Part shown: one piece after another, positions 9,044 to 18,207 of the stretch | How the letters are laid out: every line of letters begins with the position of its first letter | Position numbering within the stretch: position 1 is the stretch's first letter | NCBI GenBank assembly: GCA_002437105.1 | Contig: DJOB01000006.1 | Coordinates: forward strand, 62,001-126,000 | Source of the DNA: Caryophanales bacterium UBA6449 | GTDB taxonomy: Bacteria > Bacillota_I > Bacilli_A > RFN20 > CAG-288 | Length of the DNA stretch: 64,000 nucleotides | Direction of reading: 5' to 3' | Notes under the pieces: generated by a model | Seen by the model: the letters and a program-made list of their open reading frames with translations, nothing else | What the model was told of the DNA's origin: nothing | The model's database searches: none | Program-made: the position numbers and the translations under genes

Positions 9044-9991
9044 TCATCTATCCCCTAAGCTGTCAGCGATCTCCTTGATGCGCCGCAGCGCTCGGGAGAT
9101 GCCGGACTTAGTCATCGGCACGCCCTGTCTGACGAGCTTGTCGGAAAGCTCCTGATAGTTGGCTTCAGGATCCTGGATCCTCGCCTGGCAGATAGCCTGC
9201 GTCCGCCGATCCAGACTCGCAAACACCCCCTTATCCTTAACCTTCTGAATCTGCTCGATGCTCTCCTTAGCCGCCTTGAGCGTCTTGGACAGATTGTGAG
9301 CGAGGCAGATGTTCAATCTATTCTCCGAATTGAGAAGATCCTTCTCCGCCCTGGCGTTCTCGTACTCGAGAGCCGCATCGGTCGCCCCGAGCCACGCGAG
9401 GAACTCCGCGATCTCGGATGACTTCTTCAGGTAGATCATAAACTTGTCCCGGATAGACGCCACCTTGAACACGAAGCGAGGATTTACCGCCTTCAGAGCT
9501 TGGCAGAGGATCGTGGCATCCAGCTCGGAAGTGAGGGTGATCTCGAGAAAATAGGATTTGCCCTCGGGCGAATTGACCGATCCCTGAGCGATGAATAGAC
9601 CCTGACAGAAATTCTGAATATTGTCCGGATTCACCAGCGACCGCAGGGGGATGGGGCGCAGATCGCGCACGCACTTCAGATCGTCCATGACCGAGTAGAT
9701 GCACTCCCCTTCCACCCTGATGACATAGACGATGGATTTGTCGAACCTCATCTTCCGCTCGAAGATGAAGCTGGGAGTCAGAGAATAGAGCGTCCGGAAG
9801 AGGGAGTAGGCCATCTTAGCCGCGTTGGATACTTCAGTGCGCAGCGTGAGCACGGGATTGGAGCCGATAGACAGGGAAGCGATAGGGCGGACAAAGCCGG
9901 AAAGAAGAGCCTTCTGGCCCTTCCTGGAAGCGGGCGTCTTCAGCGCTAACTCGCTCTTGACCCGCTTAGCGAAAGTCTCCGTCTGCGCCAT
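9044..9991 (-). CDS. whiA: DNA-binding protein WhiA
   Basis: WhiA family: a degenerate LAGLIDADG endonuclease-like N-terminal domain followed by a C-terminal helix-turn-helix. 315 residues, normal length. The C-terminal region contains NLSKTLKAA and the conserved helix-turn-helix part with LVRQGVPMTKSGISRALRRI. In Bacillota whiA affects cell division and chromosome segregation; in actinomycetes it controls sporulation. The usual neighbours in Bacilli are trxB, yvcJ and yvcK; here trxB is present but yvcJ and yvcK are missing and are replaced by a TrxB-like paralogue. The gene starts 15 bases after that paralogue, with a poor ribosome site, which suggests translational coupling. Confidence 0.93.
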   Translation of the reverse strand: MAQTETFAKRVKSELALKTPASRKGQKALLSGFVRPIASLSIGSNPVLTLRTEVSNAAKMAYSLFRTLYSLTPSFIFERKMRFDKSIVYVIRVEGECIYSVMDDLKCVRDLRPIPLRSLVNPDNIQNFCQGLFIAQGSVNSPEGKSYFLEITLTSELDATILCQALKAVNPRFVFKVASIRDKFMIYLKKSSEIAEFLAWLGATDAALEYENARAEKDLLNSENRLNICLAHNLSKTLKAAKESIEQIQKVKDKGVFASLDRRTQAICQARIQDPEANYQELSDKLVRQGVPMTKSGISRALRRIKEIADSLGDR

Positions 9992-10006
9992 CGTAGAAGC
10001 GGGGCC

Positions 10007-10948
10007 CTAGGCCCGCCCTCCCAGCTTCAGATCCATGAAGAAACGATAGGCGAGAATACCGCACATCGCCCCCTCAGCCGCATCGAGAGACAGATTCCGG
10101 ATGGACTTCTGCACCACATCGCCACAGGCGAAAACACCGGGGATGAAGGTGCGTCCCGTGCTGTCGGCGGCGATCATGCCCTGATCGTCCTTTATCTCCG
10201 GTATACGGATGTATTCCGTATCGGGAATCTGGTAGTGATTACCGAGCAGGATGAAGATCCTTCTCCCTCCAATGGATACGTGCGATCCGTCAGCGCGCGC
10301 GACCGAGGCGCGTACCGCACCACCATCGGAAGCCAGCGAGACGACCTTGCCCGCGATAAACTGTGCTCCGTCCGTCTTCTCGAACGACGCGAGGAGAGGA
10401 GAGGAGAAGGAACCGCGGGATTCGGCGACCAGCGTAACCGCAGAGGCGAAGGAAGCAAGATGGAGAGCGGAGGACAGCGCTCGATCATCCGAGCCCCAGA
10501 CGAGAGCCGATCCCCCCTTGACTAGAGGCGCATCCGAGACGGGAGCCATGGAGATCAGGCCCCGGTTCTCCTCCGCGCCGGGAATCAGCGGAAAAGTGCT
10601 CTTCGTCCCCGAGGAGATGACGACCGTGCGAAAAAGATATCTCGCTCGAGAAGTCTCGACCGAAAAGGTCGCATCGGGATTCTGGTACAGCGCCACGACC
10701 TCATCCTTGACGGGGGCGATACCGTTCTCCGCGAGCTGAGCTGAAAACTTGGCACTCAGTTCGCGACCGCTCCCTAAGAAGGCCGGATAGTCGGTGATGA
10801 GAGGCGCCTCATTCAGACGCCCGCCGATCTGGCCCGACTCGAAACATACGGGCAGGATTCCCATCCGGGAGAGATAGATCGCCGCCGCTACCCCGCTCGC
10901 GCCTAGACCGATGACCGCGGCTGGAAGCACCTTATCAATATCTGCCAT
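10007..10948 (-). CDS. TrxB-like flavoprotein lacking the redox cysteines
   Basis: 313 residues with the fold of thioredoxin reductase: FAD-binding GLGASG at residues 14-19 and the C-terminal FAD motif FACGDVV. The active-site CxxC of TrxB is absent; the aligned stretch near residues 134-145 reads MAPVSDAPL, with no cysteine. The NADPH-binding glycines are also altered (VWGSDDRALSSA where the true TrxB next door has VVGGGEAAFQEA). It therefore cannot be a normal thioredoxin reductase. It overlaps the end of trxB by 14 bases, and GGGAGG lies 7 bases before the chosen ATG. Tandem duplication and divergence is the likely origin. It may be a regulatory partner, a flavin-binding sensor or an NAD(P)H enzyme with another acceptor. 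Confidence 0.88.
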   Translation of the reverse strand: MADIDKVLPAAVIGLGASGVAAAIYLSRMGILPVCFESGQIGGRLNEAPLITDYPAFLGSGRELSAKFSAQLAENGIAPVKDEVVALYQNPDATFSVETSRARYLFRTVVISSGTKSTFPLIPGAEENRGLISMAPVSDAPLVKGGSALVWGSDDRALSSALHLASFASAVTLVAESRGSFSSPLLASFEKTDGAQFIAGKVVSLASDGGAVRASVARADGSHVSIGGRRIFILLGNHYQIPDTEYIRIPEIKDDQGMIAADSTGRTFIPGVFACGDVVQKSIRNLSLDAAEGAMCGILAYRFFMDLKLGGRA

Positions 10949-11906
10949 TTTTCGCCTCCCTCTCGAGATATCTAGCACAGGAGATGCCGGCGACCGAACC
11001 GAACCCCACCGCCGTAGCCACCTGGCGCAGCGGGCTATCGATCACATCGCCAGCGCTGAAGAGGCCCGGTATCTCGATATTCTGCATATCCTCATCCACC
11101 TTCATATTTCCCCGGTCATCCAGCGCGCCGTCGATCTGGACAAAAGAGGTCGCGGCGACCGAGCCGATGTAGATGAAGCAAGCGGTGACATCGAGCGTCT
11201 GAAGGGTGGAGTTACCCGCATCGTTGGGATCCTTGATCACGACGTGCTCCAGATGGTCAGAACCGGAGCAGGAGATCGTGACCGCGGGAGCGATGATTCG
11301 GGTATTGGGAAGGGATCTGAACGCTTCGACATCTCGGATAGAAGCTCTAAAGACCGTGCGACGATTGATCAGCGTCACGCTCCGGCAGATGGAAGCCAGA
11401 TAGATAGCCTCCTGGAAGGCGGCCTCACCTCCACCGACCACCATCACATCCTGTCCCTTATAGAGCGGTCCATCGCAGATAGCGCAGCGCGAGAATCCGC
11501 GTCCCTTCACCGTCATCTGAGGATCGGGGATAGCGTAGGGACGATACCTGGTTCCGCTCGCCACGATCACGCTCCGGAAAAGCTTGGATAGGCGGCGCGT
11601 CTTCACACGGAAGAGATCCCCTTCCCTCGTCAGGCTGGTCACGTTGGAGTAGACGACCTTCAGATAGCCACCCTCCACCATCCTATCCACATCGGCGGAG
11701 AACTTGTTGACCAGATCGATGGCCGGACCGGAGAAGCTGGGATAGTTGTCGATCGTGGCCGTAGTGTTGACCTGTCCACCGATATTTCCCAACTCGAACG
11801 CCATCGTGTGGATACCTTTAGCAGTCAGCTCCAGAGAAGCAGCTATACCCGCAGGACCCAGACCGATAACACAGGCTGGCAGTACCTCCTCGCTATTCTC
11901 TTCCAT
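10935..11906 (-). CDS. trxB: Thioredoxin reductase
   Basis: Reduces thioredoxin with NADPH through FAD and a redox disulphide. 323 residues. FAD motif GLGPAG near residue 16, active-site CAIC in GFSRCAICDGPLYKG, NADPH motif VVGGGEAAFQEA, and C-terminal FAD motif FSAGDV. The charged start MEENSEE is a short extension. It overlaps the upstream HAD phosphatase gene by 14 bases and the downstream TrxB-like gene by 14 bases, so it is in the middle of a tightly packed operon. Confidence 0.96.
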   Translation of the reverse strand: MEENSEEVLPACVIGLGPAGIAASLELTAKGIHTMAFELGNIGGQVNTTATIDNYPSFSGPAIDLVNKFSADVDRMVEGGYLKVVYSNVTSLTREGDLFRVKTRRLSKLFRSVIVASGTRYRPYAIPDPQMTVKGRGFSRCAICDGPLYKGQDVMVVGGGEAAFQEAIYLASICRSVTLINRRTVFRASIRDVEAFRSLPNTRIIAPAVTISCSGSDHLEHVVIKDPNDAGNSTLQTLDVTACFIYIGSVAATSFVQIDGALDDRGNMKVDEDMQNIEIPGLFSAGDVIDSPLRQVATAVGFGSVAGISCARYLEREAKNGRY

Positions 11907-12543
11907 CAGCGATCAGCCTCCTTATATCATCCATCGTATCGAATTCGTAATCGCGCTTCGTGCGGGGCAACCCCTTCAGGGACCACGTCACCAGTCCCCC
12001 TAGACAACCGCTGTTTAAAGCCACCTGCAGATCAGTCCAGGAATCGCCGATGACGATCGTCTCCTCCCTCTCGGTCCTCAGGAGATCTAAGCACTTATAC
12101 ACTCCCTCCGGATCAGGTTTAGGATTCTTCACATCGTCGAGAGAAACGAGGCCATCCATATATCTATAGATATCCATCGACTTGAGGCAGTTGAGGGCGG
12201 ATGGTCTCTTCTTATTGGTCAGCACACACTGCTTCACACCGCTGTCAGAGATCGCCTGCAAGCACTCCCGCTCCCCCTTGTAGAGAGTCAGATATTCCGG
12301 CTCCCGTCTGAGCGAGAAAGAGACGAACTCATCCATCCGGACCTTCTCGTCGACATCGGGGAACTGCTCCGAAAGAGTCTGCTTCACCGAAGGGCCCGAG
12401 AAGGACAGAATCTCGCGAAGATGGGGATAGTATCCCGGTCTGAACTTGGCATACATGTGAAGATAGTTGGCGACCAGATAGAGATCGGAATCTATGAGCG
12501 TTCCATCGAGATCCCAGATCACACCCTTTATCTTTCTATTCAC
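11893..12543 (-). CDS. HAD-family phosphatase (PpaX/Gph-like)
   Basis: 216-residue haloacid dehalogenase hydrolase with cap. Motif I WDLDGTLIDSD carries the nucleophile aspartate, motif II VLTNKK, and motif IV IGDSWTDLQ. In Bacilli the gene after lgt is often ppaX, a pyrophosphatase that removes the pyrophosphate made when HPr kinase dephosphorylates P-Ser-HPr. The order hprK-lgt-this gene is that arrangement, so PpaX is a fair guess, but phosphoglycolate phosphatase cannot be excluded from sequence. It overlaps lgt by 4 bases. Confidence 0.85.
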   Translation of the reverse strand: MNRKIKGVIWDLDGTLIDSDLYLVANYLHMYAKFRPGYYPHLREILSFSGPSVKQTLSEQFPDVDEKVRMDEFVSFSLRREPEYLTLYKGERECLQAISDSGVKQCVLTNKKRPSALNCLKSMDIYRYMDGLVSLDDVKNPKPDPEGVYKCLDLLRTEREETIVIGDSWTDLQVALNSGCLGGLVTWSLKGLPRTKRDYEFDTMDDIRRLIADGRE

Positions 12544-13532
12544 TGGTGTCCACCTCCCGTCCGCAGCTTGAAATCAGCACTGAGAAAATGATTGCCCTCC
12601 GGCAGGTAGTGGTCCGCCCCATTCACCAGAATAGCCGAGAGCCAGCCAGGATATTCAACCAGCTTTCTCTCGCCCAGATTGATCAGCAGATGATTGATAA
12701 AGATCAGGAGCAGACCCACTCCCACGAATATCCAAGCCATCAGGATAGCCTGCATCGTTCCATTCTGGACCATGTGGTACTCGCTGCTCCGCAGCGGCTC
12801 CAGGAGGAGACGGGTAAGGCCGTACCAGACCAGATAGGAGAAGCACTCATCGCCGTAGAGGCGATACCTCTTCAACACCGTCTCAAAACCGCGGGTGATA
12901 AGGAAGTAACCTGCCACATTGAAGATACCCTCGATGAGGAACAGAGGAACATACATCTGACTATCCGGCAGAGCCGCGGTGCTAACGTTGCTGGTATATC
13001 CCATCTGATTGATGATGAAACCGGGGAGGATAGGCGAATAGGCGGCAGTGTTCACGATATTGCCGTGAACTTCCGCATTCATGAAATTGCCCCAGCGTCC
13101 GATCATCTGAGCGACAAGGATTGTCGGAACAGCCCAATCGGTAGCCTGCAGGATAGGAGTATGGCGACGACGGAATTTAGCGAAAAGCACTCCTGAAAGG
13201 ATTCCAAAGATTGCTCCTCCCTGTATCGCCATACCACCATTCCAGATCGCATACCATTCCTGGTCTGCCCCCGGTCCGAAGAAGCTCGACCAATCGGCGA
13301 TCACATACCAGACGCGACCTCCGATGATCCCCATGGGAAAAGCCACGAAGAACAGATTGATGAAGAAGTCCTTGGGGAATCCGTCGCGATAGGAACGATA
13401 GCAGGAGAGAAAGAGAGCGAGACCGGCACCGATCAGATAGCTGAGAGCGTAGTAGGTCAAACCCATGCCCGAGTCTCCGAAGGGGATCAGAAAGGTCGGA
13501 AGGCGGGCAGATCGACTAAGCAGTTCGAACAT
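12540..13532 (-). CDS. lgt: Prolipoprotein diacylglyceryl transferase
   Basis: Transfers diacylglycerol from phosphatidylglycerol to the lipobox cysteine of prolipoproteins, in the cytoplasmic membrane. About seven predicted membrane helices in 330 residues. The Lgt signature is present as GRWGNFMNAEVHG, together with GGMAIQGGAIFG and the early GGRVWYV segment. The ATG used here overlaps the hprK stop as TGATG; a GTG one codon earlier is also open. It should process the two clear lipoproteins in this window (20780-22267 and 44958-47066). Longer than E. coli Lgt through a C-terminal helix and tail. Confidence 0.95.
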   Translation of the reverse strand: MFELLSRSARLPTFLIPFGDSGMGLTYYALSYLIGAGLALFLSCYRSYRDGFPKDFFINLFFVAFPMGIIGGRVWYVIADWSSFFGPGADQEWYAIWNGGMAIQGGAIFGILSGVLFAKFRRRHTPILQATDWAVPTILVAQMIGRWGNFMNAEVHGNIVNTAAYSPILPGFIINQMGYTSNVSTAALPDSQMYVPLFLIEGIFNVAGYFLITRGFETVLKRYRLYGDECFSYLVWYGLTRLLLEPLRSSEYHMVQNGTMQAILMAWIFVGVGLLLIFINHLLINLGERKLVEYPGWLSAILVNGADHYLPEGNHFLSADFKLRTGGGHQ

Positions 13533-14458
13533 CACTTATCACCTCTGGCACGGCGACCGATCTCCATGAATCTCTTCTGGAACTCATAGGAGGAATCGTA
13601 ACCGTAGTTCTTCAGCTTCAGATTGGTGACTGCCGTCTCGATGATCTGTGCCATGCCGCGTCCAGCGGATACCGGCAGCTCGACCAGAGGTCTAGTGACC
13701 TTCATGATCTCGATATGATCATTGCGAACCCCCAGCCTCTCCATGGGCTGGCTGCGATCGAACGGAATCAGCTTGATGGCGAAGTCGACCGAGGTGAAAT
13801 TCTTCATCGAGTTGATACCGAACATCCTCGAGACATCGATGACGCCGATACCTCTCACCTCCAGCATGCCGTGCAGGACTTCAGGGCAGCGACCGATAAG
13901 ACTGCCTCTGACCAGCGAGATATCGACCATATCGTCAGCGATGATTCGGTGCCCCCGCTTGATCAGATCTAGAGCGATCTCCGATTTTCCGATACCGGAT
14001 TCACCCATGATCAATACACCCTCACCATAGATATCCATCAGACCTGCGTGAAGCTGCGTGTGAGGCGCGAGGTTGTAGGACAGATAATCGAGGATCTCAT
14101 AGGAGAGAGGCGATGTACCCATCTGCGACGAGAAGACGGGCTCATCCATCTCCTTTGCCGCCTGAAGCAGAGCGGGAGGGCACTGCAATCCCTGACAGAC
14201 GATGATGCCGGGGCAGCGAGGGTCGCAGAGGTTCTTAAAATTGCGATACAGAGTGTCGTAGCTCATGGTGGAGATGATATTCATCTCCTTGTTGCCGATC
14301 ATCGAGATACGAGAGTACTCGTGGCAGTTGAAGAAGCCCATGATCTCGACACCGGGACGATCGACTTCGACGACGGTGATAGGACGATTCAGAGCCTGCG
14401 AGGAACCGACGAGCGTCTTCAATCCGAAGTGGGCGGCAAGATCAGAGATAGTTACCAT
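13532..14458 (-). CDS. hprK: HPr kinase/phosphorylase
   Basis: Bifunctional enzyme that phosphorylates, and removes phosphate from, the regulatory serine of HPr and Crh. 308 residues. Walker A GESGIGKSE is followed by the catalytic DD-type segment IIADDMVD, and the C-terminal family signature lies near ETAVTNLKLKNYGYDS. The start was chosen at the ATG with AAGGAG seven bases upstream; the frame is open nine codons further but without a ribosome site. First gene of hprK-lgt-HAD-trxB-trxB-like-whiA-Sel1. A possible target encoded in this window is the Crh-like protein at 60011-60277. Confidence 0.96.
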   Translation of the reverse strand: MVTISDLAAHFGLKTLVGSSQALNRPITVVEVDRPGVEIMGFFNCHEYSRISMIGNKEMNIISTMSYDTLYRNFKNLCDPRCPGIIVCQGLQCPPALLQAAKEMDEPVFSSQMGTSPLSYEILDYLSYNLAPHTQLHAGLMDIYGEGVLIMGESGIGKSEIALDLIKRGHRIIADDMVDISLVRGSLIGRCPEVLHGMLEVRGIGVIDVSRMFGINSMKNFTSVDFAIKLIPFDRSQPMERLGVRNDHIEIMKVTRPLVELPVSAGRGMAQIIETAVTNLKLKNYGYDSSYEFQKRFMEIGRRARGDK

Positions 14459-14510
14459 GGAGGTTCTCCTTTCATGAGTACACAAAAGCTGTACTTAAAT
14501 ACAAATAAGA

Positions 14511-14519
14511 ATTATAGCA
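14511..14519 (-). promoter_or_regulatory. Extended -10 promoter of hprK
   Basis: Minus strand reads TGCTATAAT, a perfect extended -10 element about 50 bases before the hprK ATG. No good -35 box is seen, which is common for extended -10 promoters. It indicates that hprK can be transcribed separately from the HAD gene and uvrA upstream. Confidence 0.6.
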
Positions 14520-14595
14520 ATTAAGCGCGATTAACACCCGCGGTAAAGCTCAGTTGACAACTAGACTGGATACCGCCAACGAAATAGTGCGCCAA

Positions 14596-15264
14596 CTATC
14601 TGACATTGGCGATGAGCAGCTTCTCGAGCTCGGGGACCGAAGAAGCGACCAGCCCGGGATTCACCCTCTCCAGATCAGCTCTATTCTCCGGGTGAGCGTA
14701 GCAGACGGATATGGTCATAACGCCCACCTGTCTCATCGAATTGACATCGGCCACAGTATCGCCCACATAGACGCACTCGTTGTGATTCACTCCCAGCTCA
14801 TCAAAGACGCGGCGCATGGAATCGGGTTTATTCACACCCTTGGGAGAACCGGTCTGAATGCTCTCGAAGAACCGAGCTAGATTGAAGGTCTCGAAGGTGT
14901 AATCCAGCGTCTCTTGGCTTCGGCCGGTCACACAGGCCAGCCTCAGGGTCCTCCGGTCGCGCAACCTTCTCAGGAGCTCTGGGATACCATCGATGGGATG
15001 GGGCATCAGATCGTGGTGCCGATCCTCATAAGTCTTCAGAAATGTCTTGAATGCGCGATCGCCCCGTCCGGCGTCGTGAAGGATCTTGCGCAGCACACCC
15101 TTCTCATCCGGTCCATAGTAGGGCAGCAGATCGCTCTCGCTATCGAAGCCTTTAACACCCTCCGCGGCGAGTGCCGCTCCGAAAGAGGCGACCATCAGAT
15201 CCGTCGAATCCACCATGGTGCCATCGACATCGAAGATGACGACGCTCTTCTTGATCTTTAACAT
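14596..15264 (-). CDS. HAD-family hydrolase (Gph/PpaX-like)
   Basis: 222 residues; second HAD phosphatase of this array and only distantly similar to the one at 11893-12543. Motif I FDVDGTMVDSTD, motif II CVTGRSQ, motif IV VGDTVADVNS. The helical cap lies between motifs I and II (residues 20-90), as in phosphoglycolate phosphatase and pyrophosphatase PpaX. It starts 19 bases after the uvrA stop, so it is likely in the same transcript. The substrate cannot be told from sequence. Confidence 0.85.
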   Translation of the reverse strand: MLKIKKSVVIFDVDGTMVDSTDLMVASFGAALAAEGVKGFDSESDLLPYYGPDEKGVLRKILHDAGRGDRAFKTFLKTYEDRHHDLMPHPIDGIPELLRRLRDRRTLRLACVTGRSQETLDYTFETFNLARFFESIQTGSPKGVNKPDSMRRVFDELGVNHNECVYVGDTVADVNSMRQVGVMTISVCYAHPENRADLERVNPGLVASSVPELEKLLIANVR

Positions 15265-15283
15265 GATTGAAACCTCCGCTTCC

Positions 15284-18094
15284 CTAGAGTATCTTCTTCA
15301 GATACTGACCCGTATACGACTTAGGATCCTGCCTCACCTGCTCAGGAGTTCCTTCGCAGATGAGATTTCCGCCGCGCTCACCACCATCGGGTCCCAGATC
15401 GATGATCCAGTCCGCACACTTGATGAGATCCAGGTTGTGTTCGATCACCACCACGGTATTGCCAGCGTCGACGATCCGCTCGAGAACCGCGATCAGCTTC
15501 CTCACATCGAAGGCGGACAGACCCGTCGTCGGCTCATCCAATATGTAGAGAGCCTTTCCATCGCTCCTGCGCTGCAGCTCGTTCGCCAGCTTGATCCTCT
15601 GCGCCTCGCCACCACTCATCTCGGTCGAGGACTGACCGAGGGTCATATAGCCGAGACCGACATCGACCAGAGCTTGGATCTTGTGGGATATATTGGGGAT
15701 AGCAGCGAAGAAAGTCAAAGCATCCTCTATTCTCATATCCAGAATGTCAGCTATTGATTTTCCACGATACTGGATAGATAGCACATCATCGGAATATCTT
15801 CTTCCATGACACACTTCACAGGTGACAAAGACATCCGGGAGAAAGTCCATCGATATTCTTTTCACTCCAGCGCCCTGACAGGCTTCACACCTGCCACCGG
15901 GGACATTGAAGGAGAACATGCTCTTGGTGATACCCTTGGATTTAGCCGCGACGCTCTGGGCGAAAAGCTCTCGGATATCGTCGAAGACGCCGAGATAAGT
16001 AGCGGGATTAGAGCGCGGCGTCTTGCCGATTGGCTCCTGCGAGACATTGATCACCTGAGATATATTCCTGAATCCATCTATCGCACCGCACTCTCCCGCC
16101 TGCAGGTGCGAAGCACCGAAGTACTGCTTGGCCCGCTTGTAGAGACACTCGGTGATCAGCGAGGACTTACCCGAACCCGAGACGCCGGTCACACAGACGA
16201 ACTCACCGAGCGGGATCTTCACCGTTATATCCTTGAGGTTATGGCAGGTAGCATCGTGAATAGTAATAAACTTTTGCGAGCTCCGCCGCAGCTTGGGCAC
16301 CTCGATCCTCTCGCGTCCCGAGAGGAAGGCGCCGGTGATCGACTCCGGGCAATTCTCGATATCCTTCTCGGAACCGGCGCACACGATCCTTCCACCGTGG
16401 GCACCCGCACCGGGACCGATATCGACGATGTAGTCAGCCGCCCTCATCGTATCCTCATCGTGCTCGACCACTATCAAAGAATTTCCGAGATCGCGCATCT
16501 CCTTGAGCGTGCTGATCAGCTTGTCATTATCCTTCTGGTGCAGACCGATGGAAGGCTCATCCAAGACATAGAGGACACCCGTCAGCTTGGAGCCGATCTG
16601 CGTCGCCAGCCTGATGCGCTGACTCTCACCTCCAGAGAGCGTCATCGCCATCCGGGACAGCGTCAGATAGTCGAGACCGACATCGATCAGGAAACCGAGC
16701 CTATCCTCAGTTTCCTTGAGGACCAGCTCCGCCACTTTGGCTTGATTCTCAGTCAGCTTCAAGCCCTTGAAGAAGGCGAGCAGCTTATCTAGCGAGAGGG
16801 AACAGGCCTGGTAGATCGAAAGACCACCGATCTTCACCGACAGGACCGTATCGTTGAGCCTCGCTCCGTGGCAGGTGGGGCAGATGGTCTGACCCATGAA
16901 GGTGGCGTACCAATCCTTCATCCAGCTCGACTGCGTCTGGTTGTAGAGCCGCTCGATCTTCCCCCGCAGTCCCTCATCTATCGTGGAGTTGATGATGGAT
17001 CCACTGCCGGAGACTAACTTGATATTTATCGGCTCCGAAGGTCCGTTCATGATAACGTCCTTCTGCCTCTTGGAGAGCTTGTTGTAGGGAACCGTCATAT
17101 CGATGCCTTCCGCCTCGCAGAGCTTGGTCAGTCGGACCCAATCAGAATTGGAGCGATTCTTGCCATACGGCTTCAGCGCTCCCTCCTCTATGGATAGACG
17201 GGGATCGGGAACCAGCAGATCGGGATCGGGAGTTATCTTGACACCCATGCCCTTGCAGTCTGGGCAAGCGCCCAGAGGGTTATTGAAAGAGAAGATACGG
17301 GGCTCGAGCGGCGGTACAGTAAAGCCGCAGATCGGGCAGCTCTGATGCGTCGAATACAGCTTCTCCGGTCCATCGTCGAACTGGATAACCACGTATCCAC
17401 GACCATAGTCCAACGCGACTCTGAGCGAATCGTAGACCCTCTCCTTCGACTTGTCGTTGAGAGTGAAGCGGTCGATCTGGAAATCGATATTGTGCTTGAC
17501 GTTCTTATCGAGGATGGGAGCGACCATATATCGCTGCATGGGCTGCTTATCGATCCGTGCCTTATTGAATCCACCCTGGATGAATTTCTGCATCGTATCA
17601 GCGTGCGTACCCTTCTCGTTTCTGACAACCGGAGCGAGAAGGGTCACCTTCGTGCCGATGTTATGCTTCAAGACCATATCCGCCAGCTGCTGCAGCGAGA
17701 CGGGCTGAATGGGGATATTGTGAACCGGACAGTAAGCGACACCGATCCTCGCCCACAGCAGCCTCAGATCGTCGTAGATCTCCGTGACCGTTCCGACTGT
17801 CGAGCGGGGATTGTGCGAGGTGGTCTTCTGATCGATGGAGATGGCCGGCTGCAGACCATCGATCGAATCGCAATCGGGTTTCTTGGTATTGCCAAGAAAC
17901 ATTCTGGCATAAGATGAAAGAGATTGTATGTATCTTCTCTGTCCTTCAGCAAAGATAGTATCGAAAGCAAGAGTTGACTTACCCGACCCTGAAACTCCCG
18001 TGAAAACAACCAGTTTACCCTTCGGTATGCTCACATCGATATTCTTGAGGTTATTCTCTCTAGCACCCTTGACTACTATCATTCCTTCATCCAT
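15284..18094 (-). CDS. uvrA: Excinuclease ABC subunit A
   Basis: Damage-recognition ATPase of nucleotide excision repair. 936 residues, normal length. N-terminal Walker A GVSGSGKST, UvrB-binding and insertion domains, zinc-finger cysteines around CPICGF...GACPDCKGMG and GGRCEACQGAG...VTCEVCHGRRY, two ABC signatures (TLSGGESQR and EMSGGEAQR) and the second Walker A GVSGSGKSS. The start is the ATG after GGGGG; the frame also opens from a TTG seven codons earlier. uvrB and uvrC are not in the window. A second, shorter UvrA-like gene lies at 33769-36264. Confidence 0.97.
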   Translation of the reverse strand: MDEGMIVVKGARENNLKNIDVSIPKGKLVVFTGVSGSGKSTLAFDTIFAEGQRRYIQSLSSYARMFLGNTKKPDCDSIDGLQPAISIDQKTTSHNPRSTVGTVTEIYDDLRLLWARIGVAYCPVHNIPIQPVSLQQLADMVLKHNIGTKVTLLAPVVRNEKGTHADTMQKFIQGGFNKARIDKQPMQRYMVAPILDKNVKHNIDFQIDRFTLNDKSKERVYDSLRVALDYGRGYVVIQFDDGPEKLYSTHQSCPICGFTVPPLEPRIFSFNNPLGACPDCKGMGVKITPDPDLLVPDPRLSIEEGALKPYGKNRSNSDWVRLTKLCEAEGIDMTVPYNKLSKRQKDVIMNGPSEPINIKLVSGSGSIINSTIDEGLRGKIERLYNQTQSSWMKDWYATFMGQTICPTCHGARLNDTVLSVKIGGLSIYQACSLSLDKLLAFFKGLKLTENQAKVAELVLKETEDRLGFLIDVGLDYLTLSRMAMTLSGGESQRIRLATQIGSKLTGVLYVLDEPSIGLHQKDNDKLISTLKEMRDLGNSLIVVEHDEDTMRAADYIVDIGPGAGAHGGRIVCAGSEKDIENCPESITGAFLSGRERIEVPKLRRSSQKFITIHDATCHNLKDITVKIPLGEFVCVTGVSGSGKSSLITECLYKRAKQYFGASHLQAGECGAIDGFRNISQVINVSQEPIGKTPRSNPATYLGVFDDIRELFAQSVAAKSKGITKSMFSFNVPGGRCEACQGAGVKRISMDFLPDVFVTCEVCHGRRYSDDVLSIQYRGKSIADILDMRIEDALTFFAAIPNISHKIQALVDVGLGYMTLGQSSTEMSGGEAQRIKLANELQRRSDGKALYILDEPTTGLSAFDVRKLIAVLERIVDAGNTVVVIEHNLDLIKCADWIIDLGPDGGERGGNLICEGTPEQVRQDPKSYTGQYLKKIL

Positions 18095-18142
18095 AGTGAG
18101 CCCCCATATGATCAACTTATCTAGTATAAAGCAGTATATAAG

Positions 18143-18168
18143 TAAAAAGCAGGTATTTGATACCTGCC
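18143..18168 (-). terminator. Rho-independent terminator after the phosphatase-like gene
   Basis: Minus strand: GCAGGTA, loop TCAAA, TACCTGC, then TTTTT. It lies 40 bases after the stop of the gene at 18208-19344 and about 50 bases before the uvrA start, so it isolates uvrA. Confidence 0.85.
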
Positions 18169-18207
18169 TAAAAGTATAGAAAAGCCACCAATCAGATCGA
18201 GACTATC

